From assembly GCA_017442855.1 (NCBI GenBank), contig JAFSPM010000028.1, forward strand, positions 1 through 64,000: 64,000 bases of DNA, in the 5' to 3' direction. This DNA is from Bacteroidaceae bacterium. GTDB lineage: Bacteria; Bacteroidota; Bacteroidia; Bacteroidales; Bacteroidaceae. Position 1 is the first letter of the stretch. Each line of letters opens with the position of its first letter. The position numbers were made by a program, and so were the translations under genes. This document shows positions 15,634 through 23,911 of the stretch, in pieces. The notes below the pieces were generated by a model. It saw nothing but the letters and a program-made list of their open reading frames with translations, was not told the origin of the DNA and made no database searches.

Positions 15634-17586
15634 TTAAGACACTTTTATTTTCAATGCTCTCATGGCATTGAAAACAGCCAAAACAGTAACGCCCACATCG
15701 GCAAAGACAGCCATCCACATAGTGGCGATTCCGAAGGTAGCCAATATGAGTACGGCTATCTTTACACCGATGGCGAACAAGACGTTCTGTTTTGCAATAT
15801 TGATAGTTCTTCGGGCTATCCGGATGGCAAGTGGTATTTTTGAAGGTTTGTCATCCATCAGCACCACATCTGCTGCTTCGATGGCGGCCTCACTGCCTAA
15901 GCCACCCATAGCAATACCCACATCTGCTCGTGCCAGTACGGGTGCATCGTTGATGCCGTCGCCCACAAAGGCGAGGGTACTACCAACATTCTTTTCCTCC
16001 AGTAATCGCTCCACAATGGATACCTTGTCAGTAGGCAATAGCTCCGCATGATATTCTGACAGTTGCAGTTGCTTAGCCACATCTGCACCCACCTCTTTCC
16101 TGTCGCCTGTCAGCATCACGGTTCGTTTCACGCCCAAAGCCTGTAAGCGCTGAATAGCTTTCAAACTGTCGTCTTTTATCTTGTCATTAATCACGATATG
16201 TCCTGCATACTCCCCATTGATAGCCACATGAATGATGGTACCCACATGATGACAATCGTGCCATTTCGCCCCAATAGCCTCCATCATCTTTGGGTTTCCT
16301 ACGTACACCATGTCGTTTTCCACCTTTGCACGGATGCCTTGTCCGACTATCTCTTCCATTTCGCTCACCTCGCAACCATCAGTAGCTTCATTGGGAAAGG
16401 CATCTCTCAATGCTGCACCGATAGGGTGGGTGGAATAATGTTCCACATGAGCGGCCAAGTGCAACAGGTGGTGTTCGTCGCAGATTTCAGGATGAACGGC
16501 CGTCACAGCAAACTGTCCGTGGGTGAGGGTACCAGTTTTGTCGAACACCACCGTTCCTGTCTTAGCCAGAATGTCCATATAGCTGGCTCCTTTAATCAAG
16601 ATACCTTTGCGAGATGCCCCACCGATGCCTCCGAAGAAGGTAAGGGGAACGCTGATGACTAAGGCACAAGGACAAGAAACCACCAAAAACATCAGGGCAC
16701 GATAGAGCCAGGTGGGGAAGGTGTCCGTGAAATTGCCTGAGAGGATAGGAGGTAACAAAGCCAAGGCAATGGCGGCAAATACCACAATAGGGGTATATAC
16801 TTTGGCAAAGCGGGTAATGAAGGTCTCGCTCTTCGACTTCCGTTCGGTAGCATGCTCTACCAGGTTGATGATCTTGGAAACGGTACTCTCGCCAAAGTTT
16901 TTGGTGGTACGTATCGTGATGACGCCACTTAGGTTGATGCAACCAGAGATGACTTCGTCTCCTACATTCACATCGCGAGGCACACTCTCGCCTGTCAAAG
17001 CTACCGTGTTGAGCGACGACTGTCCTGTAATGATCACACCATCCAGAGGTACTTTCTCTCCTGGTTTTACTATAATCATCTCACCTATGCCCACCTCCTC
17101 AGGATGCACCTCTATTTCTTCGGCACCTCTTCTCACATGGGCTACATCAGGACGGATATCCATCAAGTGACTGATGCTCTCACGACTCTTACCCTCAGCA
17201 TAGCCCTCAAAGAGTTCGCCTACCTGGAAGAAAAGCATCACAAATACTGCCTCTGGAAATTGTGTCTCTGCCCCAGGCAAGAAGCCGATGCACAATGCGC
17301 CAATGGTGGCGATAGACATCAGAAAATGTTCGTTAAAGGCTTCGCCGTGGGTAATCCCTTCGACTGCCTCCTTCAATGTGTCGTGTCCTATTATTAAATA
17401 AGGTATCAGGTAGATGAGCAACAATTGCCAGGTTGGCAATTCAAAGCTATGCTCTATCCACACAGCAACGATTAACAGCAAAGCTGTGGTGATTATCAGT
17501 CCCAACTGCTCTTTCAGACTATGCTCATGATGATGCTCATGTTCATACTCGCAGCATTCGTGATGTTCATGTAAAGAATTTGCCAT
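15634..17586 (-). CDS. zntA: P1B-type Zn/Cd/Pb-exporting ATPase
   Basis: 650 residues. The N-terminus lacks a CXXC metal-binding domain and instead is His-rich (HEHHECCEYEHEHHHEHS, about 6-23). Landmarks are actuator TGES at 198-201, CPC at 305-307 in TM6, phosphorylation site DKTGT at 349-353, HP at 387-388, and GDGINDAP in the P-domain. Near the C-terminus, a Lys in GVKIAV (TM7) and an Asp in VFADVG (TM8) mark the P1B-2 group, which exports Zn(II), Cd(II) or Pb(II) from the cytoplasm. It has its own promoter region with a palindrome. No metal-responsive regulator gene adjoins it. Confidence 0.9.
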   Translation of the reverse strand: MANSLHEHHECCEYEHEHHHEHSLKEQLGLIITTALLLIVAVWIEHSFELPTWQLLLIYLIPYLIIGHDTLKEAVEGITHGEAFNEHFLMSIATIGALCIGFLPGAETQFPEAVFVMLFFQVGELFEGYAEGKSRESISHLMDIRPDVAHVRRGAEEIEVHPEEVGIGEMIIVKPGEKVPLDGVIITGQSSLNTVALTGESVPRDVNVGDEVISGCINLSGVITIRTTKNFGESTVSKIINLVEHATERKSKSETFITRFAKVYTPIVVFAAIALALLPPILSGNFTDTFPTWLYRALMFLVVSCPCALVISVPLTFFGGIGGASRKGILIKGASYMDILAKTGTVVFDKTGTLTHGQFAVTAVHPEICDEHHLLHLAAHVEHYSTHPIGAALRDAFPNEATDGCEVSEMEEIVGQGIRAKVENDMVYVGNPKMMEAIGAKWHDCHHVGTIIHVAINGEYAGHIVINDKIKDDSLKAIQRLQALGVKRTVMLTGDRKEVGADVAKQLQLSEYHAELLPTDKVSIVERLLEEKNVGSTLAFVGDGINDAPVLARADVGIAMGGLGSEAAIEAADVVLMDDKPSKIPLAIRIARRTINIAKQNVLFAIGVKIAVLILATFGIATMWMAVFADVGVTVLAVFNAMRALKIKVS

Positions 17587-17616
17587 ACTCTTGTATGTTT
17601 TTTTAGTTTAACGCTA

Positions 17617-17650
17617 CAAAAGTATGGCAAATGTTTCGCAACCAGGTTGC
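17617..17650 (-). promoter_or_regulatory. -7 box and palindrome upstream of ATPase
   Basis: TACTTTTG on the minus strand (17624-17617) is a -7 match about 30 nt before the start. A perfect 13-bp palindrome, GCAACCAGGTTGC (17638-17650), covers where the -33 element should be and could be an operator or activator site. Confidence 0.5.
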
Positions 17651-17667
17651 AAGTTTGTAATCAGGTC

Positions 17668-17907
17668 TTATTTCTTAAACAGAGAAGCAATCCAGAGCAC
17701 CACGATAGCGCCAATAGTACCAGTACCAATCTCGCCAATCAGGCCACCCCAATCGATACCTAACAAACCAAAGAGCCAGCTACCTACAGCACCACCCACA
17801 ATACCCAAGAGTAAGTTAATTAAAATGCCGAAGCCTCCACCTTTCATAATCTTGCCTGCCAAGAAACCGCAGACACATCCAATGATAATACTAATAATAA
17901 TTCCCAT
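17668..17907 (-). CDS. GlsB/YeaQ/YmgE family membrane protein
   Basis: 79 residues in three hydrophobic, Gly-rich helices (GCVCGFLAGKIMKGGGFG, LLLGIVGGAVGSWLFGLLG, GTGTIGAIVVLWIASLF), the pattern of the transglycosylase-associated/GlsB family. These small inner-membrane proteins are stress-linked, and no enzyme activity is shown for them. It is the last gene behind the sigma-factor operon, 30 nt after the DUF5056 gene. Confidence 0.85.
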   Translation of the reverse strand: MGIIISIIIGCVCGFLAGKIMKGGGFGILINLLLGIVGGAVGSWLFGLLGIDWGGLIGEIGTGTIGAIVVLWIASLFKK

Positions 17908-17937
17908 AATTGTATAGATTTAATGGTTCAACAATCA

Positions 17938-18261
17938 TCAAGCTTTCTGTAGTGCCTTTTGGGAGATGTAAAAGACAAAAGCGCACATCAATGCAAAGAT
18001 AACCCTAATGTCAACACCTTGCGTCAGCGTACTGTCTATATACTGATACAAAGCATTCTTAATGGCCGTAACCCCACCGAAAGCAACAAACAAGATGATG
18101 ACTGCCACTATCATAACCATGTTCCATATTTCTGCCAACCAGTCGCGCTGAGGCTTGCGCTCTGGCAAACCACGCATCACGCGCTCTGTGAAGCCGTCGT
18201 CGGCAATTTCCTGCCGGCTCTGCTTCATAAATTGCTCAATCAGTCTATCGTTATCTTCCAT
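17938..18261 (-). CDS. DUF5056-type membrane protein, possible anti-sigma factor
   Basis: 107 residues. The cytoplasmic N-terminal part (NDRLIEQFMKQSRQEIADDGFTERVMRGLPER) has the look of a short anti-sigma-type helix. Two TM helices follow (about 46-67 and 85-103). It overlaps the 3' end of the ECF sigma gene by 11 bp, so the two are translated together. The placement makes an anti-sigma role the best guess; the family itself is uncharacterised. Confidence 0.65.
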   Translation of the reverse strand: MEDNDRLIEQFMKQSRQEIADDGFTERVMRGLPERKPQRDWLAEIWNMVMIVAVIILFVAFGGVTAIKNALYQYIDSTLTQGVDIRVIFALMCAFVFYISQKALQKA

Positions 18262-18796
18262 ATCCGTTCTGCTTTAAGTAGTAGGCCATCTTTTCTTTCC
18301 CACGGCTCAGATGGCTTTTCACCGTTCCCTCTGCCAAGCCTGTTATTTCGGCAATTTTCTTGATCTCCAACTCCTCCATATAGAAAAGGGTGATGCAGGT
18401 CCTTTCGACTTCTTTCAGTTGCCCAAGTGCTGCATAAACATCCATCTTCTTTGCTAGATCTTGTTGTTCGTGGCTATATGCACTATCAGTAGTCACTACT
18501 TCCAAATCAGATGTAGGCTTCTGACTGCGAATATAATCAAAAAATATATTATATGCAATTCTGTAGAGCCAAGTTGAGAAATTTGCTGATCCTTTAAAAC
18601 TTTTTAAATTTGTATATGCTTTGATGAATGTGTCTTGTGCCAGGTCGTCACTGAGTTCCTTATCACCGCAAGTCTGGTTCAGGAAGAACCTTCGTACTTG
18701 CGATTGGTACTTCCTGACCAGCTGGTCGAATGCACTTTTATTGTGCAATACCACTACTTGGGTCACCAGTGATATATCACTCAGTGAATTAATCAT
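18251..18796 (-). CDS. ECF-type RNA polymerase sigma factor
   Basis: 181 residues. Region 2 (about 20-90) has FNQLVRKYQSQVRRFF-like sequence, DDLAQDTFIKAYTNLKSFKGSANFSTWLYRIAYNIFFDYIR, the core-binding and -10-recognition helices. Region 4 (about 125-178) has the HTH ELEIKKIAEITGLAEGTVKSHLSRGKEKM. It is flanked by a membrane protein upstream (7-nt gap) and a DUF5056 gene downstream, probably the sensing partners. The likely promoter of the operon has an ECF-like form, suggesting autoregulation. Confidence 0.88.
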   Translation of the reverse strand: MINSLSDISLVTQVVVLHNKSAFDQLVRKYQSQVRRFFLNQTCGDKELSDDLAQDTFIKAYTNLKSFKGSANFSTWLYRIAYNIFFDYIRSQKPTSDLEVVTTDSAYSHEQQDLAKKMDVYAALGQLKEVERTCITLFYMEELEIKKIAEITGLAEGTVKSHLSRGKEKMAYYLKQNGYGR

Positions 18797-18803
18797 CTCT
18801 CAG

Positions 18804-19499
18804 TTAGTCGTTGCTGTTAGTATCAATATTATTAGTGCTGTCCTCTTTAAAGATTTTGCCTTTGTGGTGGTAGTAAGAAAGGAGTTGGCTCACACCGTTG
18901 GCTACCACGAACAGACCGATGCAGGCAAGAAAGGCTGTCTTGGTCATTAACCAGAGGAAGATAGATAATGCAATACCTACTGCCACATTCTTCACACCTT
19001 TCTCAAACAGTCCTGCGTCTTCGTGGTATTCTTCTTTCAGGTCATTTAAGAAATTCTCAGGCAAAGGTTGCCCGCTCTCTAAAATCTTCTGCGCCAACTC
19101 ATACTTCTTCTTGCGGCTATAGTAGCGATATAAAAGTACTGCTGCTACAATCACGATAGGCAGAACCACGCAGATGATGCCTCCCAGTATCATGCCCCCC
19201 AATGCGGTAGGTACCCAGTCGGTGTCAATATCCATCTCACGCATGATTGACCTGATGTCTTCTTTCGTCAGTTCATAATTCTCTTCTCTACTTGCACGAT
19301 TGATGCTGTCACTCTTTGCCACACTCTGTGGATCAAATGTTGTAATGCTCAGCGTGTCACCCTTGGTGGCAGCTGCGTCGCTAATCTCATACACCACCTT
19401 GTTGCCGTTTTTGTCGGTGGTGGTTACCTCATGGCTTTGTGCCATCATTGCGGTCATTCCCATTGCGGCTACCGCCATTGTTATCATTATTCTCTTCAT
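18804..19499 (-). CDS. DUF6249-type membrane protein, first gene of sigma operon
   Basis: 231 residues. A signal peptide (MKRIMITMAVAAMGMTAMMA) leads to a short periplasmic segment (about 21-95), a TM helix (about 98-125, GGMILGGIICVVLPIVIVAAVLLYRYY), a cytoplasmic loop with YELAQKILESGQPLPENF, and two more TM segments (about 175-210). The Asn/Asp-rich tail is cytoplasmic. Its place in front of an ECF sigma gene suggests a role in the same stress circuit. Function unknown. Confidence 0.65.
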   Translation of the reverse strand: MKRIMITMAVAAMGMTAMMAQSHEVTTTDKNGNKVVYEISDAAATKGDTLSITTFDPQSVAKSDSINRASREENYELTKEDIRSIMREMDIDTDWVPTALGGMILGGIICVVLPIVIVAAVLLYRYYSRKKKYELAQKILESGQPLPENFLNDLKEEYHEDAGLFEKGVKNVAVGIALSIFLWLMTKTAFLACIGLFVVANGVSQLLSYYHHKGKIFKEDSTNNIDTNSND

Positions 19500-19533
19500 A
19501 TCTGCAATTGTTTTTGTTTCGTTATTTTGTACA

Positions 19534-19563
19534 TTAGACGCAACTCATGGCATTAAAAGTTGC
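19534..19563 (-). promoter_or_regulatory. ECF-type promoter, probably autoregulated
   Basis: On the minus strand, GCAACTT (19563-19557), a 16-nt spacer and CGTCTAA (19540-19534) have the AAC/CGTC form of ECF promoters, and no TAnnTTTG box is present. GCAACT...AGTTGC also forms an inverted repeat. The operon it drives encodes an ECF sigma factor, so self-activation is likely. Confidence 0.5.
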
Positions 19564-19604
19564 ATCTGTGATAGTTTTTTTTCACTATTTCCTTGCAAAG
19601 TTAT

Positions 19605-19612
19605 ATTTTTGC
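19605..19612 (+). promoter_or_regulatory. -7 box of rRNA methyltransferase gene
   Basis: TATTTTTG matches TAnnTTTG and ends 20 nt before the start codon at 19633. No -33 match was found at 19-20 nt. Confidence 0.5.
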
Positions 19613-19632
19613 AGACATAAATAGTTAGAAAG

Positions 19633-21060
19633 ATGAAAAAACTCGCTCCAGAATTCATGTCGCTGATGGATTCCCTCTTGGGAAAAGAAGAGTGTCAACA
19701 GCTGTTAGATGCCTTACAAGCGGAACAACCTGTCAGTATCAGGCTTAATCCTTTGAAGACGAAAGGGGAGGATGTTCTGGAACGAGTGCCTTGGTGCAGT
19801 GAAGGACGCTATCTCCATGAACGTCCACAATTTACTTTCGATCCATTGCTACATGCTGGATGCTACTATGTGCAGGAGGCTTCATCTATGTTTGTCAGTC
19901 AAGCTGTGCACCAGTATGTTGACAAACCAGTTTTCGCACTCGACTTGTGTGCAGCACCAGGAGGCAAGTCTACCTTGCTTCGCTCCTCTCTACCAACAGG
20001 AAGTATGCTTGTATGTAATGAAATCATGCGTAACCGCGCCCAGATATTAGCTGAGAATATGGTGAAGTGGGGCTATCCTGATGTGATGGTCACTAACAAT
20101 GCTTCTGAGGATTTCTCTGATTGTACCAATTGCTTTGACCTTATTCTTGCTGATGTGCCTTGCTCTGGCGAGGGCATGTTCCGAAAAGATGATGAGGCGA
20201 TAGCCAACTGGAGTTTAGAGAATGTGCAGATGTGCGCTGAGCGTCAGCGACACCTTATTAATAATATTTGGCCAGTGTTGAAGCCGGGAGGTATTTTGAT
20301 TTATAGTACCTGTACCTACAATGCAGAAGAAGATGAACACAATATTTCATGGATCATGCAGGAGTTTGGCGCAAGTGTCTTGCCAGTAGATGTGCCTGGA
20401 GGTTGCGATGTTATGGGCAATTTGATAGGCAGCGACTTCCCAGTTTATCATTTTATGCAGCATAAGGTGAGAGGGGAAGGGTTCTTCCTTGCAGTGGTTC
20501 GCAAGCCAGACGAACCAGGCTTCCGACCTTTCCATTTACCCGATATTTCTTCCTTTGATAAGGACAAGAAAAAGAAGAAAGATAAGAAACAAGTGTCATT
20601 GCCTGTAAAGGAAATACTTGGTGAAGTGCAACGCTGGATACTCCATCCAGAGAATTATTACTGGCAGGTAAATGAAGATGGTGTGCGAGCCTTACCTTTG
20701 TCAATGGCCTCGTTTTATCTTTGGGGAAAGAATAAATGCTTAAAGATATTGGAAGCAGGTGTTCAAGTAGCATCTTTAAAAGGGAAAGAACCTATCCCTG
20801 CGCATCCTCTGGCCATGAGTACTCAACTCAATACAGATGTTTTTGCTTGTCAGGAAGTGAACTATGCACAGGCCATTGCTTACCTGCGCAAAGAGTCGGT
20901 GGTATTGCCACCAGATACTCCCAAGGGCTATGTCCTACTCACTTATAGGAAATTGCCCCTTGGCTTTGTCAAGAACTTGGGTAACAGAGCCAACAACCTC
21001 TATCCCCAAGAATGGAGAATCAGAAGTAGTTATATTCCAGGACCGTTCAATGTTGTTTGA
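19633..21060 (+). CDS. rsmF: RsmF/NOL1-NOP2-Sun family rRNA cytosine-C5 methyltransferase
   Basis: 475 residues. The SAM-binding motif I is DLCAAPGGKST (about 102-112). Motif IV is ADVPCSGEGMFRKD (about 173-186), and motif VI is YSTCTYNAEEDE (about 223-234) with the catalytic Cys. These are the two Cys of m5C RNA methyltransferases. A Lys-rich linker (about 310-323, DKDKKKKKDKK) joins the catalytic domain to a C-terminal RNA-binding region ending with the PUA-like part. The RsmF-type architecture fits 16S rRNA modification; the target base is inferred. Confidence 0.88.
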   Translation: MKKLAPEFMSLMDSLLGKEECQQLLDALQAEQPVSIRLNPLKTKGEDVLERVPWCSEGRYLHERPQFTFDPLLHAGCYYVQEASSMFVSQAVHQYVDKPVFALDLCAAPGGKSTLLRSSLPTGSMLVCNEIMRNRAQILAENMVKWGYPDVMVTNNASEDFSDCTNCFDLILADVPCSGEGMFRKDDEAIANWSLENVQMCAERQRHLINNIWPVLKPGGILIYSTCTYNAEEDEHNISWIMQEFGASVLPVDVPGGCDVMGNLIGSDFPVYHFMQHKVRGEGFFLAVVRKPDEPGFRPFHLPDISSFDKDKKKKKDKKQVSLPVKEILGEVQRWILHPENYYWQVNEDGVRALPLSMASFYLWGKNKCLKILEAGVQVASLKGKEPIPAHPLAMSTQLNTDVFACQEVNYAQAIAYLRKESVVLPPDTPKGYVLLTYRKLPLGFVKNLGNRANNLYPQEWRIRSSYIPGPFNVV

Positions 21061-21152
21061 GTGAAGCTTGATTGTCAATTGGCTCCACCCAATTTGTCAC
21101 GAATCGGCATAGCTGATGCTAGCATCGCTTTGCCTCACTGCTCCAAAAGGTT

Positions 21153-22319
21153 TCAATTGTCAATATCTTCGTCTTCGTCGTAGAAGTCGTGCCAATCCTC
21201 CTCCTCTTCGTCCATAAAGATGGTGGTAGGAGTAATATCTTCATCCTCACCTTCTTCTTCCATCTCCTGCTGGAGGTAGGTAATCTCTTTGGGCCTATGT
21301 ACCAATGTCTCATTCGCCACAGGAACCTCTTTTTGCAGTTCGCTCCACAGTAAATCCTTCAGTTTTTGGATGTTCAGCCCCGTGATGGAGGAAATAAACA
21401 CATGCGGCACCCCTTCAGGCAGTGTCTGTTCCATCTCGGCCATCAGTTCCTCATCCAGCATGTCGCATTTGGTAATGGCCAACACACGCTGTTTGTCGGC
21501 CAACTCAGGGTTGAAGTTAATCAGTTCGTTGAGCAACAGGTCGTATTCCTTGCTCACATCATCGGCATCAGCAGGCACCATAAAGAGCAGCAACGAGTTA
21601 CGCTCAATATGACGCAGGAAACGGAAGCCCAATCCCTTGCCTTCGCTCGCCCCTTCGATGATGCCAGGGATATCGGCCATTACAAACGACTGGTTGTCAC
21701 GATAGGAAACGATGCCGATGTTCGGCACCAAGGTAGTGAAGGGATAGTTGGCTATCTTAGGCTTCGCAGCAGAAACCACCGAAAGCAAGGTAGATTTACC
21801 CGCATTGGGCAAGCCCACCAGCCCCACGTCGGCCAGCAACTTCAGTTCCATGATGACGGTCATCTCCTGCTCGGGCTCACCAGGTTGCGCATAGTCGGGT
21901 GCCTGACGTGTGGCAGTAGCAAAATGCCAGTTGCCCAATCCGCCTCGTCCGCCCTTCAGCAGCACCACCTCCTGACCATCATCGGTCACATCGCACACAT
22001 AGTCGCCCGTCTCAGCATTATACACCACCGTACCACAAGGCACTTCGATATATTTGTCCTCGCCCGCCTTGCCGCTCGACTTGTTCTGTGAGCCATGCTC
22101 GCCGTTGCCAGCTATCACATGACGGTTATACTTCAGATGCAGCAGCGTCCAGTAATTTCGGTTGCCACGCAAGATGACACTACCCCCACGACCACCGTCA
22201 CCCCCATCAGGACCACCCTTGGGGATGTACTTCACACGGCGCATGTGGGTAGAGCCTTTACCGCCCTTTCCCGAGCGGCAATAGATCTTCACATAGTCAA
22301 CGAAATTCGATTCCGGCAT
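21153..22319 (-). CDS. obg: Obg/CgtA GTPase
   Basis: 388 residues. The Gly-rich Obg fold (about 1-158) has the typical [20 protein letters not shown] and GGDGGRGG stretches. The G domain has P-loop [11 protein letters not shown] (about 166-176), [16 protein letters not shown] (G3) and TKCDM (G4). An acidic C-terminal tail ([19 protein letters not shown]) takes the place of the OCT domain. It binds the 50S subunit and couples growth to nucleotide state. Probably in one operon with hpt and adk, though 267 bp of repeats separate it from adk. Confidence 0.95.
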   Translation of the reverse strand: MPESNFVDYVKIYCRSGKGGKGSTHMRRVKYIPKGGPDGGDGGRGGSVILRGNRNYWTLLHLKYNRHVIAGNGEHGSQNKSSGKAGEDKYIEVPCGTVVYNAETGDYVCDVTDDGQEVVLLKGGRGGLGNWHFATATRQAPDYAQPGEPEQEMTVIMELKLLADVGLVGLPNAGKSTLLSVVSAAKPKIANYPFTTLVPNIGIVSYRDNQSFVMADIPGIIEGASEGKGLGFRFLRHIERNSLLLFMVPADADDVSKEYDLLLNELINFNPELADKQRVLAITKCDMLDEELMAEMEQTLPEGVPHVFISSITGLNIQKLKDLLWSELQKEVPVANETLVHRPKEITYLQQEMEEEGEDEDITPTTIFMDEEEEDWHDFYDEDEDIDN

Positions 22320-22368
22320 TTTTATTTAATCTTTACAGATGTTTTGACTTACCCCTCTGCCCTTCGGG

Positions 22369-22573
22369 CACCTCCCCTTTTCATGGGGAGGAGCTGTTGG
22401 CTTTTTAACACCTTCCCTTTTCATGGGGAGGAGCTGATGCCCCTTTAACTCTCTCCTTTTCATGGGGGAGGAGCTGTTGCCCCTTTAACTCTCTCCTTTT
22501 CATGGGGGAGGAGTGTTGGCTCTTTAACTCTCCCCCTAAGATAGGGGGAGTACGGCGAAGCCGGGAGGGGGTA
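22369..22573. repeat. four tandem 40-bp hairpin repeats plus a related end unit
   Basis: TTTTCATGGGG occurs at 22378, 22418, 22457 and 22497, a period of 39-40 bp. Each unit forms CTCCCC-type/GGGGAG stem-loops and ends in (c/t)cctttaac-like sequence. A fifth, different unit (22529-22573) has CTCCCCCTAAGATAGGGGGAG followed by tacggcgaagccgggag. The block lies between adk and obg on the minus strand. The end unit recurs at 26183-26341 inside another gene. Between 22320 and 22586 I see no gene. Confidence 0.88.
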
Positions 22574-22586
22574 TGCCAGTCTTCTA

Positions 22587-23159
22587 TTACTTGATTTTGT
22601 CAATAGCAGCACAGATATCAGCGAAGATACGGTCAAGTTCACCCAGACCATTTATGTGCTGATACTTGCCATCCTTCTTGTACCAGTCAATCAGCGGAGA
22701 AGTTTGTGAGTGATACACCACCAAGCGCTTTTTGATGGTCTCCTCGTTATCGTCGGCACGACCACTCATCTGACCACGCTTGATGAGGCGAGTCATCAGC
22801 TCATCCTCAGGTACCTCAAGGTCCAGCATCACGCTCACCTCCTGTCCACGCTCCTTCAGCATCTGCTTCAGTGCCTCTGCCTGTGGGATGGTACGAGGGA
22901 AACCGTCGAAGATAACGCCCTTGCTATCCTCGAAGCTGTCGAACTTGGCAGCCAGGATATCCACCATCAATGAGTCAGGAATCAGCTGTCCCTGATCGAT
23001 ATAACCCTTAGCGGTCTTGCCCAGCTCGGTGCCATTCTTGATTTCAGCACGCAACACATCACCCGTAGAGATGTGGTTGATGCCATACTTCTCTACAATC
23101 TTCTCACTCTGTGTTCCCTTGCCAGAGCCGGGAGCACCAAAAATCACAATATTCAACAT
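22587..23159 (-). CDS. adk: adenylate kinase
   Basis: 190 residues, the short form without a zinc-lid insert. P-loop GAPGSGKGTQSEK (about 8-20), NMP-binding STGDVLR, FDGFPRT (about 82-88), and the LID segment with RGQMSGRADDNEET. It interconverts ATP, ADP and AMP in the cytoplasm. It follows hpt by 19 nt and forms a nucleotide-metabolism operon with it. Confidence 0.96.
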   Translation of the reverse strand: MLNIVIFGAPGSGKGTQSEKIVEKYGINHISTGDVLRAEIKNGTELGKTAKGYIDQGQLIPDSLMVDILAAKFDSFEDSKGVIFDGFPRTIPQAEALKQMLKERGQEVSVMLDLEVPEDELMTRLIKRGQMSGRADDNEETIKKRLVVYHSQTSPLIDWYKKDGKYQHINGLGELDRIFADICAAIDKIK

Positions 23160-23178
23160 ACTTATCTATAATTATCAA

Positions 23179-23718
23179 TTATCCATTAACAACAGAGTAA
23201 ATGTCCTTATAATTACGCCCATATCCATCATAGTCAAGTCCGTACCCCACGATAAAGTCATTTGGAATCTTCATCGCCACATAATCGATGTTCAAATCTA
23301 CCTTCAGCTTCTCAGGCTTCATCAGCAACGTACAGATATGAATCTCTTTCGGGTTCTTTGCCTTCAGGCTATCCAACATATACTTCATGGTGGTGCCCGA
23401 CTCGATTATGTCTTCAACAATCACCACCGTCCTGCCCGTAAGGTCACCCTTCAGGCCAATCATCTCGTTCACCCTTCCTGTTGAGCTGGTGCCCTCGTAG
23501 GATGAGAACTTCACAAATTGCACCTCGCATGAGAAATTGATGCGTTTCATCAGGTCGGCAGTAAACATAAACGAACCGTTCAGCAAGCTGATGAACAATG
23601 GATCCTTGTCGGCAAAGTCGCGGTTAATCTCCTCTGCCACCCTGTCCACCTCTTTCAAGATTTCCTTTTCCCTAATGGAAATGGCGAACTTTTTGTCTCT
23701 AACCTGTATTGTTTCCAT
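23179..23718 (-). CDS. hpt: hypoxanthine phosphoribosyltransferase
   Basis: 179 residues. The PRPP-binding motif is VVIVEDIIESGTTMKYML (about 98-115), the catalytic loop region is KFSSYEGTSSTGRV (about 68-81), and the substrate-base region is DFIVGYGLDYDGYGRNY. It salvages hypoxanthine and guanine to IMP and GMP. First gene of hpt-adk-(obg), with a full consensus promoter at 23741-23771. Confidence 0.95.
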   Translation of the reverse strand: METIQVRDKKFAISIREKEILKEVDRVAEEINRDFADKDPLFISLLNGSFMFTADLMKRINFSCEVQFVKFSSYEGTSSTGRVNEMIGLKGDLTGRTVVIVEDIIESGTTMKYMLDSLKAKNPKEIHICTLLMKPEKLKVDLNIDYVAMKIPNDFIVGYGLDYDGYGRNYKDIYSVVNG

Positions 23719-23740
23719 GAAATACTTTTTTTGAATGGCA

Positions 23741-23846
23741 CAAAATTACGAATAAGCGAGAGAAAAACAAAATAATTTTTTTGAATTTCCGAGCGAGAGT
23801 AATTTCAACGAAGTTAAAATTACGAATAAGCGAGAGAAATGCCAAA
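23741..23846 (-). promoter_or_regulatory. promoter of hpt operon, within a 24-bp direct repeat
   Basis: On the minus strand TTTG (23771-23768), 19 nt and TAATTTTG (23748-23741) form a consensus promoter. Its -7 region and most of its spacer lie in a 24-bp direct repeat (23742-23765 and again 23816-23839, starting aaaattacgaataagcgag). The second copy also carries TAATTTTA with a TTTG 20 nt upstream, so it may be a duplicate promoter. Confidence 0.65.
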
Positions 23847-23853
23847 TTAATTG

Positions 23854-23884
23854 TTGGTAAAGTGCTACAGAATTCTTACTTTTG
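23854..23884 (+). promoter_or_regulatory. promoter of ridA
   Basis: TTG (23854-23856), a 20-nt spacer and TACTTTTG (23877-23884). The predicted start near 23890 leaves 22 nt to the ATG of the lipoprotein form at 23912. Confidence 0.65.
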
Positions 23885-23911
23885 CTCAACAGATTATTAA
23901 AACGATGTAGT

